Part shown: positions 14,092 through 22,001 of the stretch, piece after piece
Numbering within the stretch: the first letter of the stretch is position 1
Layout: each line of letters opens with the position of its first letter
DNA from: an uncultured Kineothrix sp.
Lineage (GTDB): Bacteria > Bacillota > Clostridia > Lachnospirales > Lachnospiraceae
DNA length: 64,000 nucleotides
Assembly: GCA_910588855.1 (NCBI GenBank)
Contig: CAJUSR010000009.1
Location: forward strand, 78,509-142,508
Reading direction: 5' to 3'
Notes under the pieces: generated by a model
Told to the model about the DNA's origin: nothing
Databases searched by the model: none
What the model saw: only the letters and a program-made list of their open reading frames with translations
Position numbers and translations under genes: made by a program

Positions 14092-15831
14092 ATGGCTTTT
14101 GACGGCATAACCATTGCTGGTATTGCAAAAGAACTGAACGACAGCCTTATAGGCGGCCGAATTTATAAAATTGCACAACCTGAAAACGATGAGCTTCTGC
14201 TCACAATCAAAGTAAACGGGGGGCAAATGCGGCTTTTCATATCCGCAGGCGCTTCCCTGCCGCTCATTTATTTGACGGAAACCAATAAGCCCAGCCCTAT
14301 GACCGCTCCGGGCTTTTGCATGTTATTGCGTAAGCATATCCAGAACGGGAGGATTACACAGATTACCCAGCCCGGTTTGGAGAGGATTATCCAAATCAAA
14401 ATCGAACATTTAAATGAATTAGGGGATTTATGCGCCAAAAACCTGATTGTGGAAATTATGGGGAAGCATAGCAATATTATTTTTACTGACGATAAGGATA
14501 TGATTATCGACAGCATCAAACATATTTCCGGTATGGTCAGCAGCGTCCGCGAAGTCCTTCCCGGGCGTTCTTATTTTATCCCCCAAACCCAGAATAAACA
14601 AAATCCACTTGCTGCGGACGAGGCTTCCTTCTGTCAGGCAATCCTTTCCTCCAGCCAGCCAGTCCATAAAGCGCTTTATCAGACGTATACCGGCCTTTCT
14701 CCGGTATTTGCCCAGGAGCTTTGTTTCCGTGCCGGCCTCGACGGGGATTTCCCCACGGCATCCCTTTCCGAAGCGGAAGCCGGAAAACTATATGCCGTTT
14801 TCCATCATGCGGTAGAGGATATCCGTACGGGAGCATTTTCGCCGAACATTGTCTATGAACACGGTTCCCCTGTGGAATTTTCCGCCCTGCCTCTTACCAT
14901 GTACCAGAGCGGCGAACGTGAGGACTGCGCCTCCGTCAGCACCATGTTGGAACAATATTATGCTAAGAAAAACGCGGTCACCCGAATCCGCCAAAAATCT
15001 GCGGATTTGCGGAGAATCGTCCAGACCGCCTTGGAACGTAACGTCAAAAAATATGATTTGCAATTACGGCAGATAAAAGATACACAGCGCCGGGATAAGT
15101 TCAGGGTTTACGGAGAACTTCTCAACACTTACGGTTATCAGGCCGCGCCCGGGGATAAATCCCTTACCGCAAGGAATTACTATACGGACGAAGATATTAC
15201 GATTCCTTTGGATTCTACTATCACACCTTTGGAAAATGCAAAAAAATATTTTGAGAAATATAATAAAATGAAACGGACCTATGAAGCCCTGTCAACCCTG
15301 ACTCTGGAAGTCAAGGAAGAAATCGAGCATTTGGAATCCATAAGCGCCGCCCTTGACATCGCCGTCGGCGAAGAGGACTTGGTTCAAATCCGGGAAGAAC
15401 TGATTGAAAATGGTTACATCCACCGGAAAAGCAGCGACAAAAAAGTGAAAATCACCAGCCGCCCTTTCCATTATATCAGCAGTGACGGATACCATATTTA
15501 TGTAGGGAAAAATAATTTCCAGAACGATGATCTGACTTTCCGCTTTGCCTCCGGCAACGACTGGTGGTTCCACGCCAAAGGAATCCCCGGTTCCCATGTT
15601 ATCGTGAAAACAGGCGGCGATATACTCCCTGACCGGACTTTTGAAGAAGCCGCAAAGCTCGCCGCCTATTATTCCAAAGCCAGAGGGCAGGATAAGGCAG
15701 AAATCGATTATACGGAAAAGAAAAACGTAAAAAAAACAAACGGCGGCAAACCCGGCTTCGTCATATACCATACCAATTATTCTATGGTGATAGATTCCGA
15801 TATCAGCGGACTTTCTCTAGTAAAGGACTGA
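14092..15831 (+). CDS. rqcH: Ribosome quality control protein RqcH (NFACT / Rqc2 homologue)
   Basis: 579 residues, the usual length. The N-terminus MAFDGITIAGIAKELNDSLIGGRIYKIAQP is the NFACT-N domain; a long coiled coil lies at about 390-450; the C-terminal NFACT-R domain carries the motif SSDGYHIYVGKNNFQND, then NDWWFHAKGIPGSHVIVK. RqcH binds the stalled 50S-peptidyl-tRNA complex and recruits Ala-tRNA to add C-terminal alanine tails that mark nascent chains for degradation. Older annotation calls it fibronectin-binding protein. RBS AGAGG nine bases before ATG. Plus strand and alone; the Bacillus homologue yloA is also a near neighbour of yloC(yicC). Confidence 0.95.
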   Translation: MAFDGITIAGIAKELNDSLIGGRIYKIAQPENDELLLTIKVNGGQMRLFISAGASLPLIYLTETNKPSPMTAPGFCMLLRKHIQNGRITQITQPGLERIIQIKIEHLNELGDLCAKNLIVEIMGKHSNIIFTDDKDMIIDSIKHISGMVSSVREVLPGRSYFIPQTQNKQNPLAADEASFCQAILSSSQPVHKALYQTYTGLSPVFAQELCFRAGLDGDFPTASLSEAEAGKLYAVFHHAVEDIRTGAFSPNIVYEHGSPVEFSALPLTMYQSGEREDCASVSTMLEQYYAKKNAVTRIRQKSADLRRIVQTALERNVKKYDLQLRQIKDTQRRDKFRVYGELLNTYGYQAAPGDKSLTARNYYTDEDITIPLDSTITPLENAKKYFEKYNKMKRTYEALSTLTLEVKEEIEHLESISAALDIAVGEEDLVQIREELIENGYIHRKSSDKKVKITSRPFHYISSDGYHIYVGKNNFQNDDLTFRFASGNDWWFHAKGIPGSHVIVKTGGDILPDRTFEEAAKLAAYYSKARGQDKAEIDYTEKKNVKKTNGGKPGFVIYHTNYSMVIDSDISGLSLVKD

Positions 15832-15907
15832 TAAGTATTGGACGAATATCGCAGCTGCCCGTTCCACATATCGTAATATATAAAAATACGCAGAAATGGA
15901 GAAAAAT

Positions 15908-16537
15908 ATGCACTGTCAAACAACCCAGGCAAAGGATATATCCATCAAACGCTTATCCAGACAGGAAATCCTTTCCATTTACACCGTCCATTCCATCCGG
16001 CATTTTCCGGAAGACGAAAGGAAGCCCGTCTCTTCCATTGAGCGGATGGCCCAAGAAGGAATTTATAAAGGCTACGGCCTTTTTTTCCCGGAAGATGCTG
16101 ACCGTCTGATTGGCTATGCCTTTTTTACCCTTCCTCCGGAAAGGGAAACCAGCCTTTTAGACTATTTCGCCATTATGGAAAATTACCGTAGCTGCGGCGT
16201 CGGCTCCCTTTTTTTGCAGCGTATGAAATCCGCCCCTACGGATTACAGAGGCTTCCTCATCGAATCGGAAGACCCGGACTATGCCAAAGACCCGCAAGAA
16301 CATTCCGTCCGCAGCAAAAGGCTATCTTTCTACAACAAAAACGGGGCAATTTCCACCGGTATCACCGCAACTGTATTCGGTGTCCCTTACCGTTTGCTCT
16401 ACTTTCCCCTAACGGCCGGCAAAATCCCCCACACAGACCAACTGGTTTCTGATTTCAGCAATATATACCGCCATATGGTCAGCCCGGTGAATTTCAAATC
16501 CAACATCCAAATTTGCCCGCCTAAAGTTTCACATTAA
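15908..16537 (+). CDS. GNAT-family N-acetyltransferase
   Basis: 209 residues from an ATG at 15908, chosen because GGAG lies six bases in front; an ATG four codons earlier overlaps that site. The GNAT fold shows in LIGYAFFTLPPERETSLLDYFAIMENYRSCGVGSLFLQ, where YRSCGVGS is the acetyl-CoA-binding (R/Q)xxGxG loop. FYNKNGA...TGITATVFGVPYRLL is the usual C-terminal strand region. The acceptor is not predictable. It follows rqcH by 76 bases on the same strand and may share its transcript. Confidence 0.75.
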   Translation: MHCQTTQAKDISIKRLSRQEILSIYTVHSIRHFPEDERKPVSSIERMAQEGIYKGYGLFFPEDADRLIGYAFFTLPPERETSLLDYFAIMENYRSCGVGSLFLQRMKSAPTDYRGFLIESEDPDYAKDPQEHSVRSKRLSFYNKNGAISTGITATVFGVPYRLLYFPLTAGKIPHTDQLVSDFSNIYRHMVSPVNFKSNIQICPPKVSH

Positions 16538-16655
16538 ATCATGTCTTTCGGACATGCTTCATCCGATGGATGCACACGGTTCACTTTGGAATTTGCCCTC
16601 CCTTCGACCGGACGCGAACCAGCGCTGTTCCCATCCACCCACGCCCGCCTTTTAC

Positions 16656-17414
16656 TTAACATATTGCCCCTAGGTATTCTGCCTCGTCCACAGGCTCAAG
16701 CCATTCATTAGAAACCTCGTCTCCGGGAACTTCAACCGCCAAATGGGAAAACCAGCTATACGGCGTTGCCCCATGCCAATGCTTTACACCGACCGGAATA
16801 TTGACGATATCGCCCGGCAGCAATTCCTGTGCCCTTTTTCCCCATTCCTGATAAAAGCCCCGCCCGCTGACGCAAATTAAAATCTGGCCGCCTCCGCTCT
16901 TTGCATGATGGATATGCCAGTTATTTCGGCACCTGGGCTCAAAGGCCACATTATAAATCCCTACTTGCTCCGTAGAGATGGGGGCTAGGAAACTACGCCC
17001 GGTAAAATACTGTGCATACCTATCGTTGGGCTCTCCAATGGGGAAAATCATTCCGTTGGCATAATCCGCTTTTGCGCCCTCCTTTGATGCCTCTTCTCCC
17101 CAGACTTCCTTTGCCATACGGAAAGCTGCCCACGCTTTCGGCCATCCCACATAGAAAGCTGCATGCGTCAGGATTTCCGCAATCTCGGTCTTTGTAACCC
17201 CATTTTTCTTTGCACTTTCCAAATGAAACCGGAAAGAGGAATCCACCAGCCCCTGTGCCATTAATGCTGTAACTGTCACCACCGAACGGTCACGCAAGGA
17301 AAGCCAATCCTTCCGGCTCCATACTTCACCAAACAAAACATCGTCATTAAGCTGTGCAAATTTCGGGGCAAAATCACCCAATGAATCTCTACCTGCTGTT
17401 TGTTTTATTATCAT
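16656..17414 (-). CDS. Carboxymuconolactone decarboxylase (CMD) - cupin fusion protein
   Basis: 252 residues with two domains. Residues 1-105 are CMD/AhpD-like (SLRDRSVVTVTALMAQG, ... FHLESAKKNGVTKTEIAEILTHAAFYVGWPKAW), but the CxxC redox pair of AhpD is absent. Residues 125-245 are a cupin barrel, with metal-ligand motif NNWHIHHAKSGGGQILICVSG and a second motif PGDIVNIPVGVKHWHGA. Such fusions are common in anaerobes beside LysR regulators, but their substrates are mostly unknown. Last gene of a three-gene leftward operon opposite the LysR gene. RBS GGAGG. Confidence 0.85.
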   Translation of the reverse strand: MIIKQTAGRDSLGDFAPKFAQLNDDVLFGEVWSRKDWLSLRDRSVVTVTALMAQGLVDSSFRFHLESAKKNGVTKTEIAEILTHAAFYVGWPKAWAAFRMAKEVWGEEASKEGAKADYANGMIFPIGEPNDRYAQYFTGRSFLAPISTEQVGIYNVAFEPRCRNNWHIHHAKSGGGQILICVSGRGFYQEWGKRAQELLPGDIVNIPVGVKHWHGATPYSWFSHLAVEVPGDEVSNEWLEPVDEAEYLGAIC

Positions 17415-17441
17415 TTTTCCTCCATTTCCTTCCGAATCCTG

Positions 17442-18314
17442 TCAGGCACAACTGCACATTTTGCATACATCCCTTTTCCGCCCGACAATTACAATCTCAC
17501 CTTCCGCATCTTCATCATCTATAATCAGTTCCCCTACCTGAGGCACCTGAATCCGGCCGGACAAGGGGTTTTTAATGCTGTCTACCTTTGTTGTAATCAC
17601 CGCTTCCACTTCTGATTTCTCAAAAGCCAAGTCCGTATCCACCATCTCACAGTCAATCAGCTTCAAATCCTTACAATAGCACAAAGGCTGCGTTCCAATA
17701 ATTTTACAGCCTATCAGCGTCAGCCCTTCCGAATACCATGCCAGATATTCCCCCTTTACTATGCTGTTTTTGACCGTTATGTTTTCGCCATGCCAGAAAG
17801 CATCCTTTGTATCCAATATACAGTTTTCAAAAGTTGCATTTTTGATATACTGGAACGAGTATTTCCCTTTAAAATTTACGTTTTTGAATGCCAGATTCTC
17901 GGAACGCATCATAAAATATTCGCCGGTCGCTGTGGTTTCCTCCATACAGATTCCTCGCACAGACCAGCCAAATTCCGGGGAAATAATATCGCAGTCCTTT
18001 ATTACCACATCTCTGCACTCTCTGAGCGCCTTTATTCCATGCAGCTTCGTATCCTTGATTTCCACATGTTCGGAATACCACAGGGCTGCCCTGCAAAGTT
18101 CCGTCATTTCCGAATCCGTGATAGTAAGCCTATGGTCATGCCAAAAGGGGTAGCGTAGGTTGAAAAAACAATGCGCTGCCTTAATATCACTCCCTTCCTT
18201 AAATGCGCTTTCACCATCCGCCGGCCCATCAAAAGAGCAGTCCCTTACCAAAATGTCTTTGCTTCCATAAAGCGCACGTTCCATATCAAAAGTTTGGTTT
18301 TCAATTACTTTCAT
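17442..18314 (-). CDS. DUF3737 family beta-helix protein
   Basis: 290 residues. The sequence is a succession of short strands with periodic 'xVIKDCxI', 'LTLIGCKI', 'LKLIDCEM' units, expected to fold as a right-handed parallel beta-helix; motifs such as FWHDHRLTI, LWYSEHVEIKD, FWHGENITV and AWYSEGLTL recur about every 40 residues. This is the pattern of DUF3737, whose function is not established. It ends with CKMCSCA. RBS GGAGG ten bases before ATG. Middle gene of the operon with the CMD-cupin fusion 27 bases downstream, suggesting a shared stress or detoxification role (inference). Confidence 0.8.
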   Translation of the reverse strand: MKVIENQTFDMERALYGSKDILVRDCSFDGPADGESAFKEGSDIKAAHCFFNLRYPFWHDHRLTITDSEMTELCRAALWYSEHVEIKDTKLHGIKALRECRDVVIKDCDIISPEFGWSVRGICMEETTATGEYFMMRSENLAFKNVNFKGKYSFQYIKNATFENCILDTKDAFWHGENITVKNSIVKGEYLAWYSEGLTLIGCKIIGTQPLCYCKDLKLIDCEMVDTDLAFEKSEVEAVITTKVDSIKNPLSGRIQVPQVGELIIDDEDAEGEIVIVGRKRDVCKMCSCA

Positions 18315-18332
18315 TGCCTGATTTCCTCCATT

Positions 18333-18611
18333 TCAAATTTCATTTTCGCTTCTGCTACGGTCAATCTGATATACCAGATAATCCAGACAGCCTATCTGCT
18401 TTTCCCCTTCATGCACCTTATGTAAAAGCCCTTCCCTGTGGTTAGAAAGCCGTTCCAAAAGCTCCGTTTCTTTACCACAATCCAGATAAGTCATACAACA
18501 TTCAATCGTTTCCTGGCTGCATCCCGCATCCTTCATATTTTGAACCATCGCTTCTTTCGACCCATGCGCGGTTAATTTTTCCAATCCAACCCCATTATTA
18601 TCCATCTTCAT
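18333..18611 (-). CDS. Small Cys-containing protein of unknown function in the CMD-cupin/DUF3737 operon
   Basis: 92 residues, acidic and soluble, with no signal or membrane segment. Four cysteines lie at GCSQETIECCMTYLDC, and the rest is mostly helical (ELLERLSNHREGLLHKVHEGEKQIGCLDYLVYQI). The last part looks like the short helical proteins often found beside LysR or MerR regulators in Lachnospiraceae. It is first in the operon, 18 bases before DUF3737. No function is claimed; the cysteine cluster could sense redox state or metal. Confidence 0.7.
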   Translation of the reverse strand: MKMDNNGVGLEKLTAHGSKEAMVQNMKDAGCSQETIECCMTYLDCGKETELLERLSNHREGLLHKVHEGEKQIGCLDYLVYQIDRSRSENEI

Positions 18612-18687
18612 TCACCACCACCAATCTGCGCAATCTTGTTTCCTCAGCACCCCGTTACCGCCCTTCATCATGAAAATTACAAATAAA

Positions 18688-18785
18688 GATTCAGGTGCCA
18701 AAAGTTTGCCCACAAATTTTTTGTGCCATCCGCCAGGCTGCACTGTCGGACAGAGTTTTTTTGTGTCATCCTCCATTCCATTGTA
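18688..18785. repeat. Palindromic repeat element, copy C (shortened)
   Basis: GATTCAGGTGCCAAAAG (18688-18704) corresponds to the left end of copy A; it is joined directly to CACAAATTTTTTGTGCCATC and CGCCAGGCTGCACTGTCGG, which correspond to the right inner part of copy A. Thus the middle is missing. It lies in the divergent gap between the LysR gene and its neighbouring operon, beside the candidate operator. Confidence 0.6.
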
Positions 18786-18795
18786 TTAAAATTGG

Positions 18796-18810
18796 ATTTG
18801 AATATCAAAT
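18796..18810. promoter_or_regulatory. Candidate LysR-type operator (T-N11-A)
   Basis: ATTTGAATATCAAAT has inverted arms ATTTGA/TCAAAT and fits the T-N11-A rule for LysR-type regulators. It lies in the intergenic region between the LysR gene (plus) and the 18611-16656 operon (minus). A TATAAT box for the LysR gene lies at 18831-18836, with no good -35, as expected for an activated or autoregulated promoter. Confidence 0.5.
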
Positions 18811-18899
18811 ACTTATATTTAATGTATTTGTATAATTGAAACCTATCAAAAAAAATGATATATTTAGAATTAAAAAAACAGGAAAGGAAAAATAAACAT

Positions 18900-19802
18900 A
18901 TGGAACTGCGTGTACTACAGTATTTTCTTGCCATCGCCAGGGAACAAAGCATCGTCAAAGCGGCAAAATCACTTCATCTTTCGCAGCCCACACTTTCTAC
19001 ACAAATAAAAGCAATGGAAAAAGAATTAGGAAAACAACTATTAATTCGGGGAACAAAGGGATCAAGAAAAGTAACCCTTACAGAAGAAGGTATGATTCTC
19101 CGGAAACGGGCAGAGGAAATCCTGAATCTGGTGCAAAAAGCCCAACGGGAAATTTCCCTTTCCGATAAAGTCATCGTAGGCGATGTCCATATCGGAACCG
19201 GCGAAACCGATGCCGTGCGCATCATTGCCAAAGCAGCCCGGGAACTTTACAAAACCTATCCGGGCATCCATTATCATATTTCCAGCGGAAATGCACAATT
19301 TGTAATAGAGCAACTGGATAAAGGGTTGATTGACTTTGGAATCATATTCGGTCCCATAGACCAGACAAAATATAACTTCATTGAAATGCCATTTAAAGAT
19401 ACGTGGGGTGTATTGATGCTGCAGGATTCCCCTCTTGCCGCAAAAGCAGCAATCTCCCCGGAAGATTTGTGGAACAAACCTCTGATTATATCACAGCAGG
19501 CAAATGCACAGGGAGGATTGGCCGCCTGGATGAAAAAAGAACTGTCAGAATTAGAAATTGTGGCAACCTATAATCTACTCTTTAACGCATCCCTGATGGT
19601 TGAGGAAGGATTGGGATACGCAATCGGGTTGGATAAAATCATTCATACTTCCGGAAACAGCAACCTATGCTTTCGTCCACTTACGCCCAAAAAGGAAGCG
19701 GGCATGAGTATCATTTGGAAAAAATACCAAGTGTTTTCTAAAGCTTCGGAAAAATTTATGCAAAAAATGAAAGAAATGCCGGAAATCGCCAAAATACTTT
19801 GA
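18900..19802 (+). CDS. LysR-family transcriptional regulator
   Basis: 300 residues from MELRVLQYFLAIAREQ. The winged helix-turn-helix occupies residues 1-60 (SIVKAAKSLHLSQPTLSTQIKAMEKELGKQLLIR), and the periplasmic-binding-like effector domain 90-295. A frame open from 18855 would add 15 residues, but the 18900 ATG gives the family-standard start and has AGGAAAGG upstream. It is divergent from the small protein/DUF3737/CMD-cupin operon, the classical layout in which a LysR protein controls its neighbour. The ligand is unknown. Confidence 0.92.
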   Translation: MELRVLQYFLAIAREQSIVKAAKSLHLSQPTLSTQIKAMEKELGKQLLIRGTKGSRKVTLTEEGMILRKRAEEILNLVQKAQREISLSDKVIVGDVHIGTGETDAVRIIAKAARELYKTYPGIHYHISSGNAQFVIEQLDKGLIDFGIIFGPIDQTKYNFIEMPFKDTWGVLMLQDSPLAAKAAISPEDLWNKPLIISQQANAQGGLAAWMKKELSELEIVATYNLLFNASLMVEEGLGYAIGLDKIIHTSGNSNLCFRPLTPKKEAGMSIIWKKYQVFSKASEKFMQKMKEMPEIAKIL

Positions 19803-19907
19803 TTTTATCCGGCTTTTCAGGAGCCTATCCGGAACCATCCAAGTAAAACCATGCACACTAGCTAGGGAAAGATGGAATTAGATTCCGCTTTTATTAGCCA
19901 GCTTATT

Positions 19908-20290
19908 TTATTGTTGTATCTTTAAAGAAAAATCTTTATATATCCCAACCGGTATATTCTCGCTAAAAGAATATTCTTCCATTGTTTCATCTTCAAACCT
20001 GTATACTGTAACTCTCTCTTTTGCAGAGTCAACAATCCAATATTCTCTGACGTTTACATTTCGGTACTTGAAAAGTTTCGTAAAATAATCCATAGGTTTA
20101 TTTCCAGGGGAAACAATTTCAATAATCCAGTCCGGCGCGCCATAGCAGCCCTTTACAGTATACGCTGATGAGTTCTGCTTGTCGGAGCCATATAATAAAT
20201 CTTCCCGTCAATCAACTCTGCCCGCTCTCCGTCAGGTAATGCATAAATATCTTCTATTGTGTAAACTTCTTCTTTTTTCAGTGCATCCAT
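19908..20290 (-). pseudogene. Uma2-family (DUF820) endonuclease remnant, internally deleted
   Basis: From an excellent RBS (GGAGGTGG) and ATG at 20290 the frame reads MDALKKEEVYTIEDIYALPDG...LIDGKIYYMAPTSRTHQRIL and stops. The rest continues in another frame as KGCYGAPDWIIEIVSPGNK...YFTKLFKYRNVNVREYWIVDS to 19908. Uma2 proteins are normally about 180-190 residues with a continuous core between HQRI and GAPDWIIEIVSP; roughly 50-60 residues are missing here, including part of the acidic catalytic region, and the frame is shifted. It is therefore broken. These PD-(D/E)xK-like proteins are widespread in Lachnospiraceae, and their role is uncertain. Confidence 0.8.
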
Positions 20291-20384
20291 AGTTTCCACC
20301 TCCACTCTTTACACTATTATATCCTGTGGCTTTTAGAAGTACAATTAAATTATCGAATATCCCATTTCATTTCCTGTTATGTAA

Positions 20385-20415
20385 AAAGGCGCACCCCATA
20401 CGGTGATGCGCCTTT
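20385..20415 (-). terminator. Terminator of the CotF-like gene pair
   Basis: AAAGGCGCA (20385-20393) pairs with TGCGCCTTT (20407-20415); on the minus strand the stem is followed by TTTTTAC. It lies 27 bases after the stop of the coat gene at 20442. Confidence 0.75.
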
Positions 20416-20441
20416 CCTTCCGGCCAGCTACCGACCAGCCC

Positions 20442-20696
20442 TTATAATGTTCCGCTCTTAAAAAGAGATTTCACATGATCGATTTCTTCCTGTGTGGCTT
20501 TCGCTGCCGGCACATAATAAGATTTTTCCCTTGCAATCTGGTACAGTTCTTCCTGCGACTGCTCGCATGCGTTACGGAACTGTTTTAATGTCTGCTTCAA
20601 TTCCTTATTCTCCGTTTGGGCAATCATGCCGCCATAACGTACCAATTCTCCGTTGATTCCTGCCAAAGTATCTGCCACCATTGTTTTTTCCTGCAT
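20442..20696 (-). CDS. CotF-like spore coat protein
   Basis: 84 residues, all-helical, cysteine-poor: TMVADTLAGINGELVRYGGMIAQTENKELKQTLKQFRNACEQSQEELYQIAREKSYYVPAAKATQEEIDHVKSLF. The pattern of ...LKQTLxxxRNxCExxQxxLYxIAxxKxYYxPA is that of the Coat F family, where the Tyr-Pro-Ala end is typical. It is preceded by a second short gene of the same type (12 bases between), an arrangement common in spore-forming Clostridia, and would be made in the mother cell late in sporulation (family knowledge). Confidence 0.65.
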   Translation of the reverse strand: MQEKTMVADTLAGINGELVRYGGMIAQTENKELKQTLKQFRNACEQSQEELYQIAREKSYYVPAAKATQEEIDHVKSLFKSGTL

Positions 20697-20708
20697 CTTC
20701 TTTCCCTC

Positions 20709-20894
20709 CTACTGCAAAAATTTCATTAACTGCTGCTTATTGTCCATAGCCGACCTGGCGCCTTTTTCAAAAAACTGCTTTACACCGGAATCCGTTGCAC
20801 ATTCCGCATACTCTTTCATTTTGCAGTGAGTCGTATCATATCCGCCAATCAAGTGGCGCAAGTTTTGTAAATCTAATTCTGATAAACTAGCCAT
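20709..20894 (-). CDS. Small CotF-like spore protein
   Basis: 61 residues: MASLSELDLQNLRHLIGG...THCKMKEYAECATDSGVKQFFEKGARSAMDNKQQLMKFLQ. It resembles the N-terminal half of coat F proteins (LSELDLQNLRHLI and a later K(Q/E)FF motif), so this gene and the 20442 gene may represent a split form of one domain pair. Similar tandem genes occur in other sporulating Lachnospiraceae. RBS AGGAGG is present upstream. No sigma-K promoter could be assigned with confidence. Confidence 0.6.
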   Translation of the reverse strand: MASLSELDLQNLRHLIGGYDTTHCKMKEYAECATDSGVKQFFEKGARSAMDNKQQLMKFLQ

Positions 20895-21078
20895 TGTCTA
20901 TACCTCCTAATAAAATAATAGTTTGCATTTCTATTATCCCACAGAAGCTTTTTCTTATTCTCCCTATTTTATGGAAGCTTTTTTCCGAACTTTATTTTAT
21001 GATTTTAATTCTTTAATTTTTATTCTTCCCCTTTTATTCTTTCCATTTTATTCTCCCTAAAATTCCAGCACTAAAAAA

Positions 21079-21268
21079 TCTGTCCGACGGTATCAACAGA
21101 GGGCAAAAAATATTGACAAACAGCTTTTGCACAATGGAACAAAGACTCAAAAAACCGCGGAAACCTCTGCTGAACACGATTTCCTTTTTTAGAGGCTCAT
21201 AGAAATATCCCGTGCAATAGAACACACCAATTTTTTCTGCCGTCCGCCAAACGATACCGCCGGACAGA
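21079..21268. repeat. Palindromic repeat element, copy B (about 190 bp)
   Basis: Bounded by TCTGTCCGACGGTATC (21079-21094) and GATACCGCCGGACAGA (21253-21268), inverted with one mismatch. The interior matches copy A over its whole length (CTTTTGCACAATGGAA, AAAGACTC, CTCTGCTGAACACGATTT, AGGCTCAT, GTGCAATAGAACAC, AATTTTTTCTGCCGTC). The gap 20895-21324 holds only this element and an AT-rich stretch (20930-21070). Confidence 0.7.
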
Positions 21269-21324
21269 CATTTTAATGTCAAATTTTTATAAATGAATTT
21301 TACAGACGGAAGGTTAAAACAAAG

Positions 21325-21882
21325 TCAACCGTTTAAATGCTCCAAAAGTATTTTTATCCCCAGACAAATAAGTATAATTCCACCTGCCAGCTCCGCTTTT
21401 GCCTTATATTTTGTGCCAAAGACATTCCCCACTTTTACGCCGGCTGCGGAAAGAATAAAAGTGACCACTCCGATGAAAACCACTGCCGCTACGATATCTA
21501 CCGCCAAAAATGCAAAAGTAACCCCTACTGCCAGCGCATCAATACTGGTTGCAACAGCCAGTACAAGCATTTCTTTTGCCGCCAGCGAATCGCCCGTCTC
21601 CTCTTCCTCTTTGCTGCAGGCATCCCGAATCATATTGATACCGATAATCCCCAGCAGGACAAACGCAATCCAATGGTCTATGGATGTAATTTTATCCTTA
21701 AACTGCACCCCCAGCAAATAGCCTGCAGCAGGCATCAACGCCTGAAATCCCCCGAACCACAGCCCGACGATGGAAACATTTTTCCATGACAGTTTCCTCA
21801 TAGCCAGCCCTTTGCATATGGAAACGGCAAAAGCATCCATCGACAGGCCTACCGCCAACGTAAAAAGTGTAAATATATCCAT
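21325..21882 (-). CDS. mntP: MntP-type manganese efflux pump
   Basis: About 185 residues from MDIFTLFTLAVGLSMDAFAVSICKGLAMRK, with six hydrophobic segments and two internally similar halves (SMDAFAVSICKG and SIDALAVGVTFAF), the hallmark of MntP/DUF204. The conserved Asp residues in those motifs carry the ion. GAGG stands before the ATG at 21882; a GTG four codons earlier is less likely. MntP genes are often controlled by a yybP-ykoY manganese riboswitch, but the leader here (about 40 bases) is too short and shows none. The pair of inverted halves and length make the call firm. Confidence 0.92.
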   Translation of the reverse strand: MDIFTLFTLAVGLSMDAFAVSICKGLAMRKLSWKNVSIVGLWFGGFQALMPAAGYLLGVQFKDKITSIDHWIAFVLLGIIGINMIRDACSKEEEETGDSLAAKEMLVLAVATSIDALAVGVTFAFLAVDIVAAVVFIGVVTFILSAAGVKVGNVFGTKYKAKAELAGGIILICLGIKILLEHLNG

Positions 21883-21928
21883 AATCATCCTCACTTACGT
21901 ATCTTTTCCTTCGTTTTATCCGCCTCCT

Positions 21929-21956
21929 ATTATAACAAATATTTTCAAAATTGCAA
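21929..21956 (-). promoter_or_regulatory. Sigma-A promoter of mntP
   Basis: Minus strand TTGCAA (21951-21956), 16-base spacer, TATAAT (21929-21934), then AGGAGG shortly after. The transcript start near 21922 leaves a leader of about 40 bases. Confidence 0.65.
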
Positions 21957-22001
21957 AACCCATAAGCCCGTTGGATATTCCCACATTTTTCCTGCAAAAT
22001 A

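Noticed and set aside
16538..16655. Possible tRNA or terminator in the GNAT / CMD-cupin convergent gap
   Set aside because: Only a six-base stem (CATGTC/GACATG) without T tract, and no cloverleaf.
21883..22000. yybP-ykoY manganese riboswitch upstream of mntP
   Set aside because: The leader after the promoter is only about 40 bases with no matching stems.
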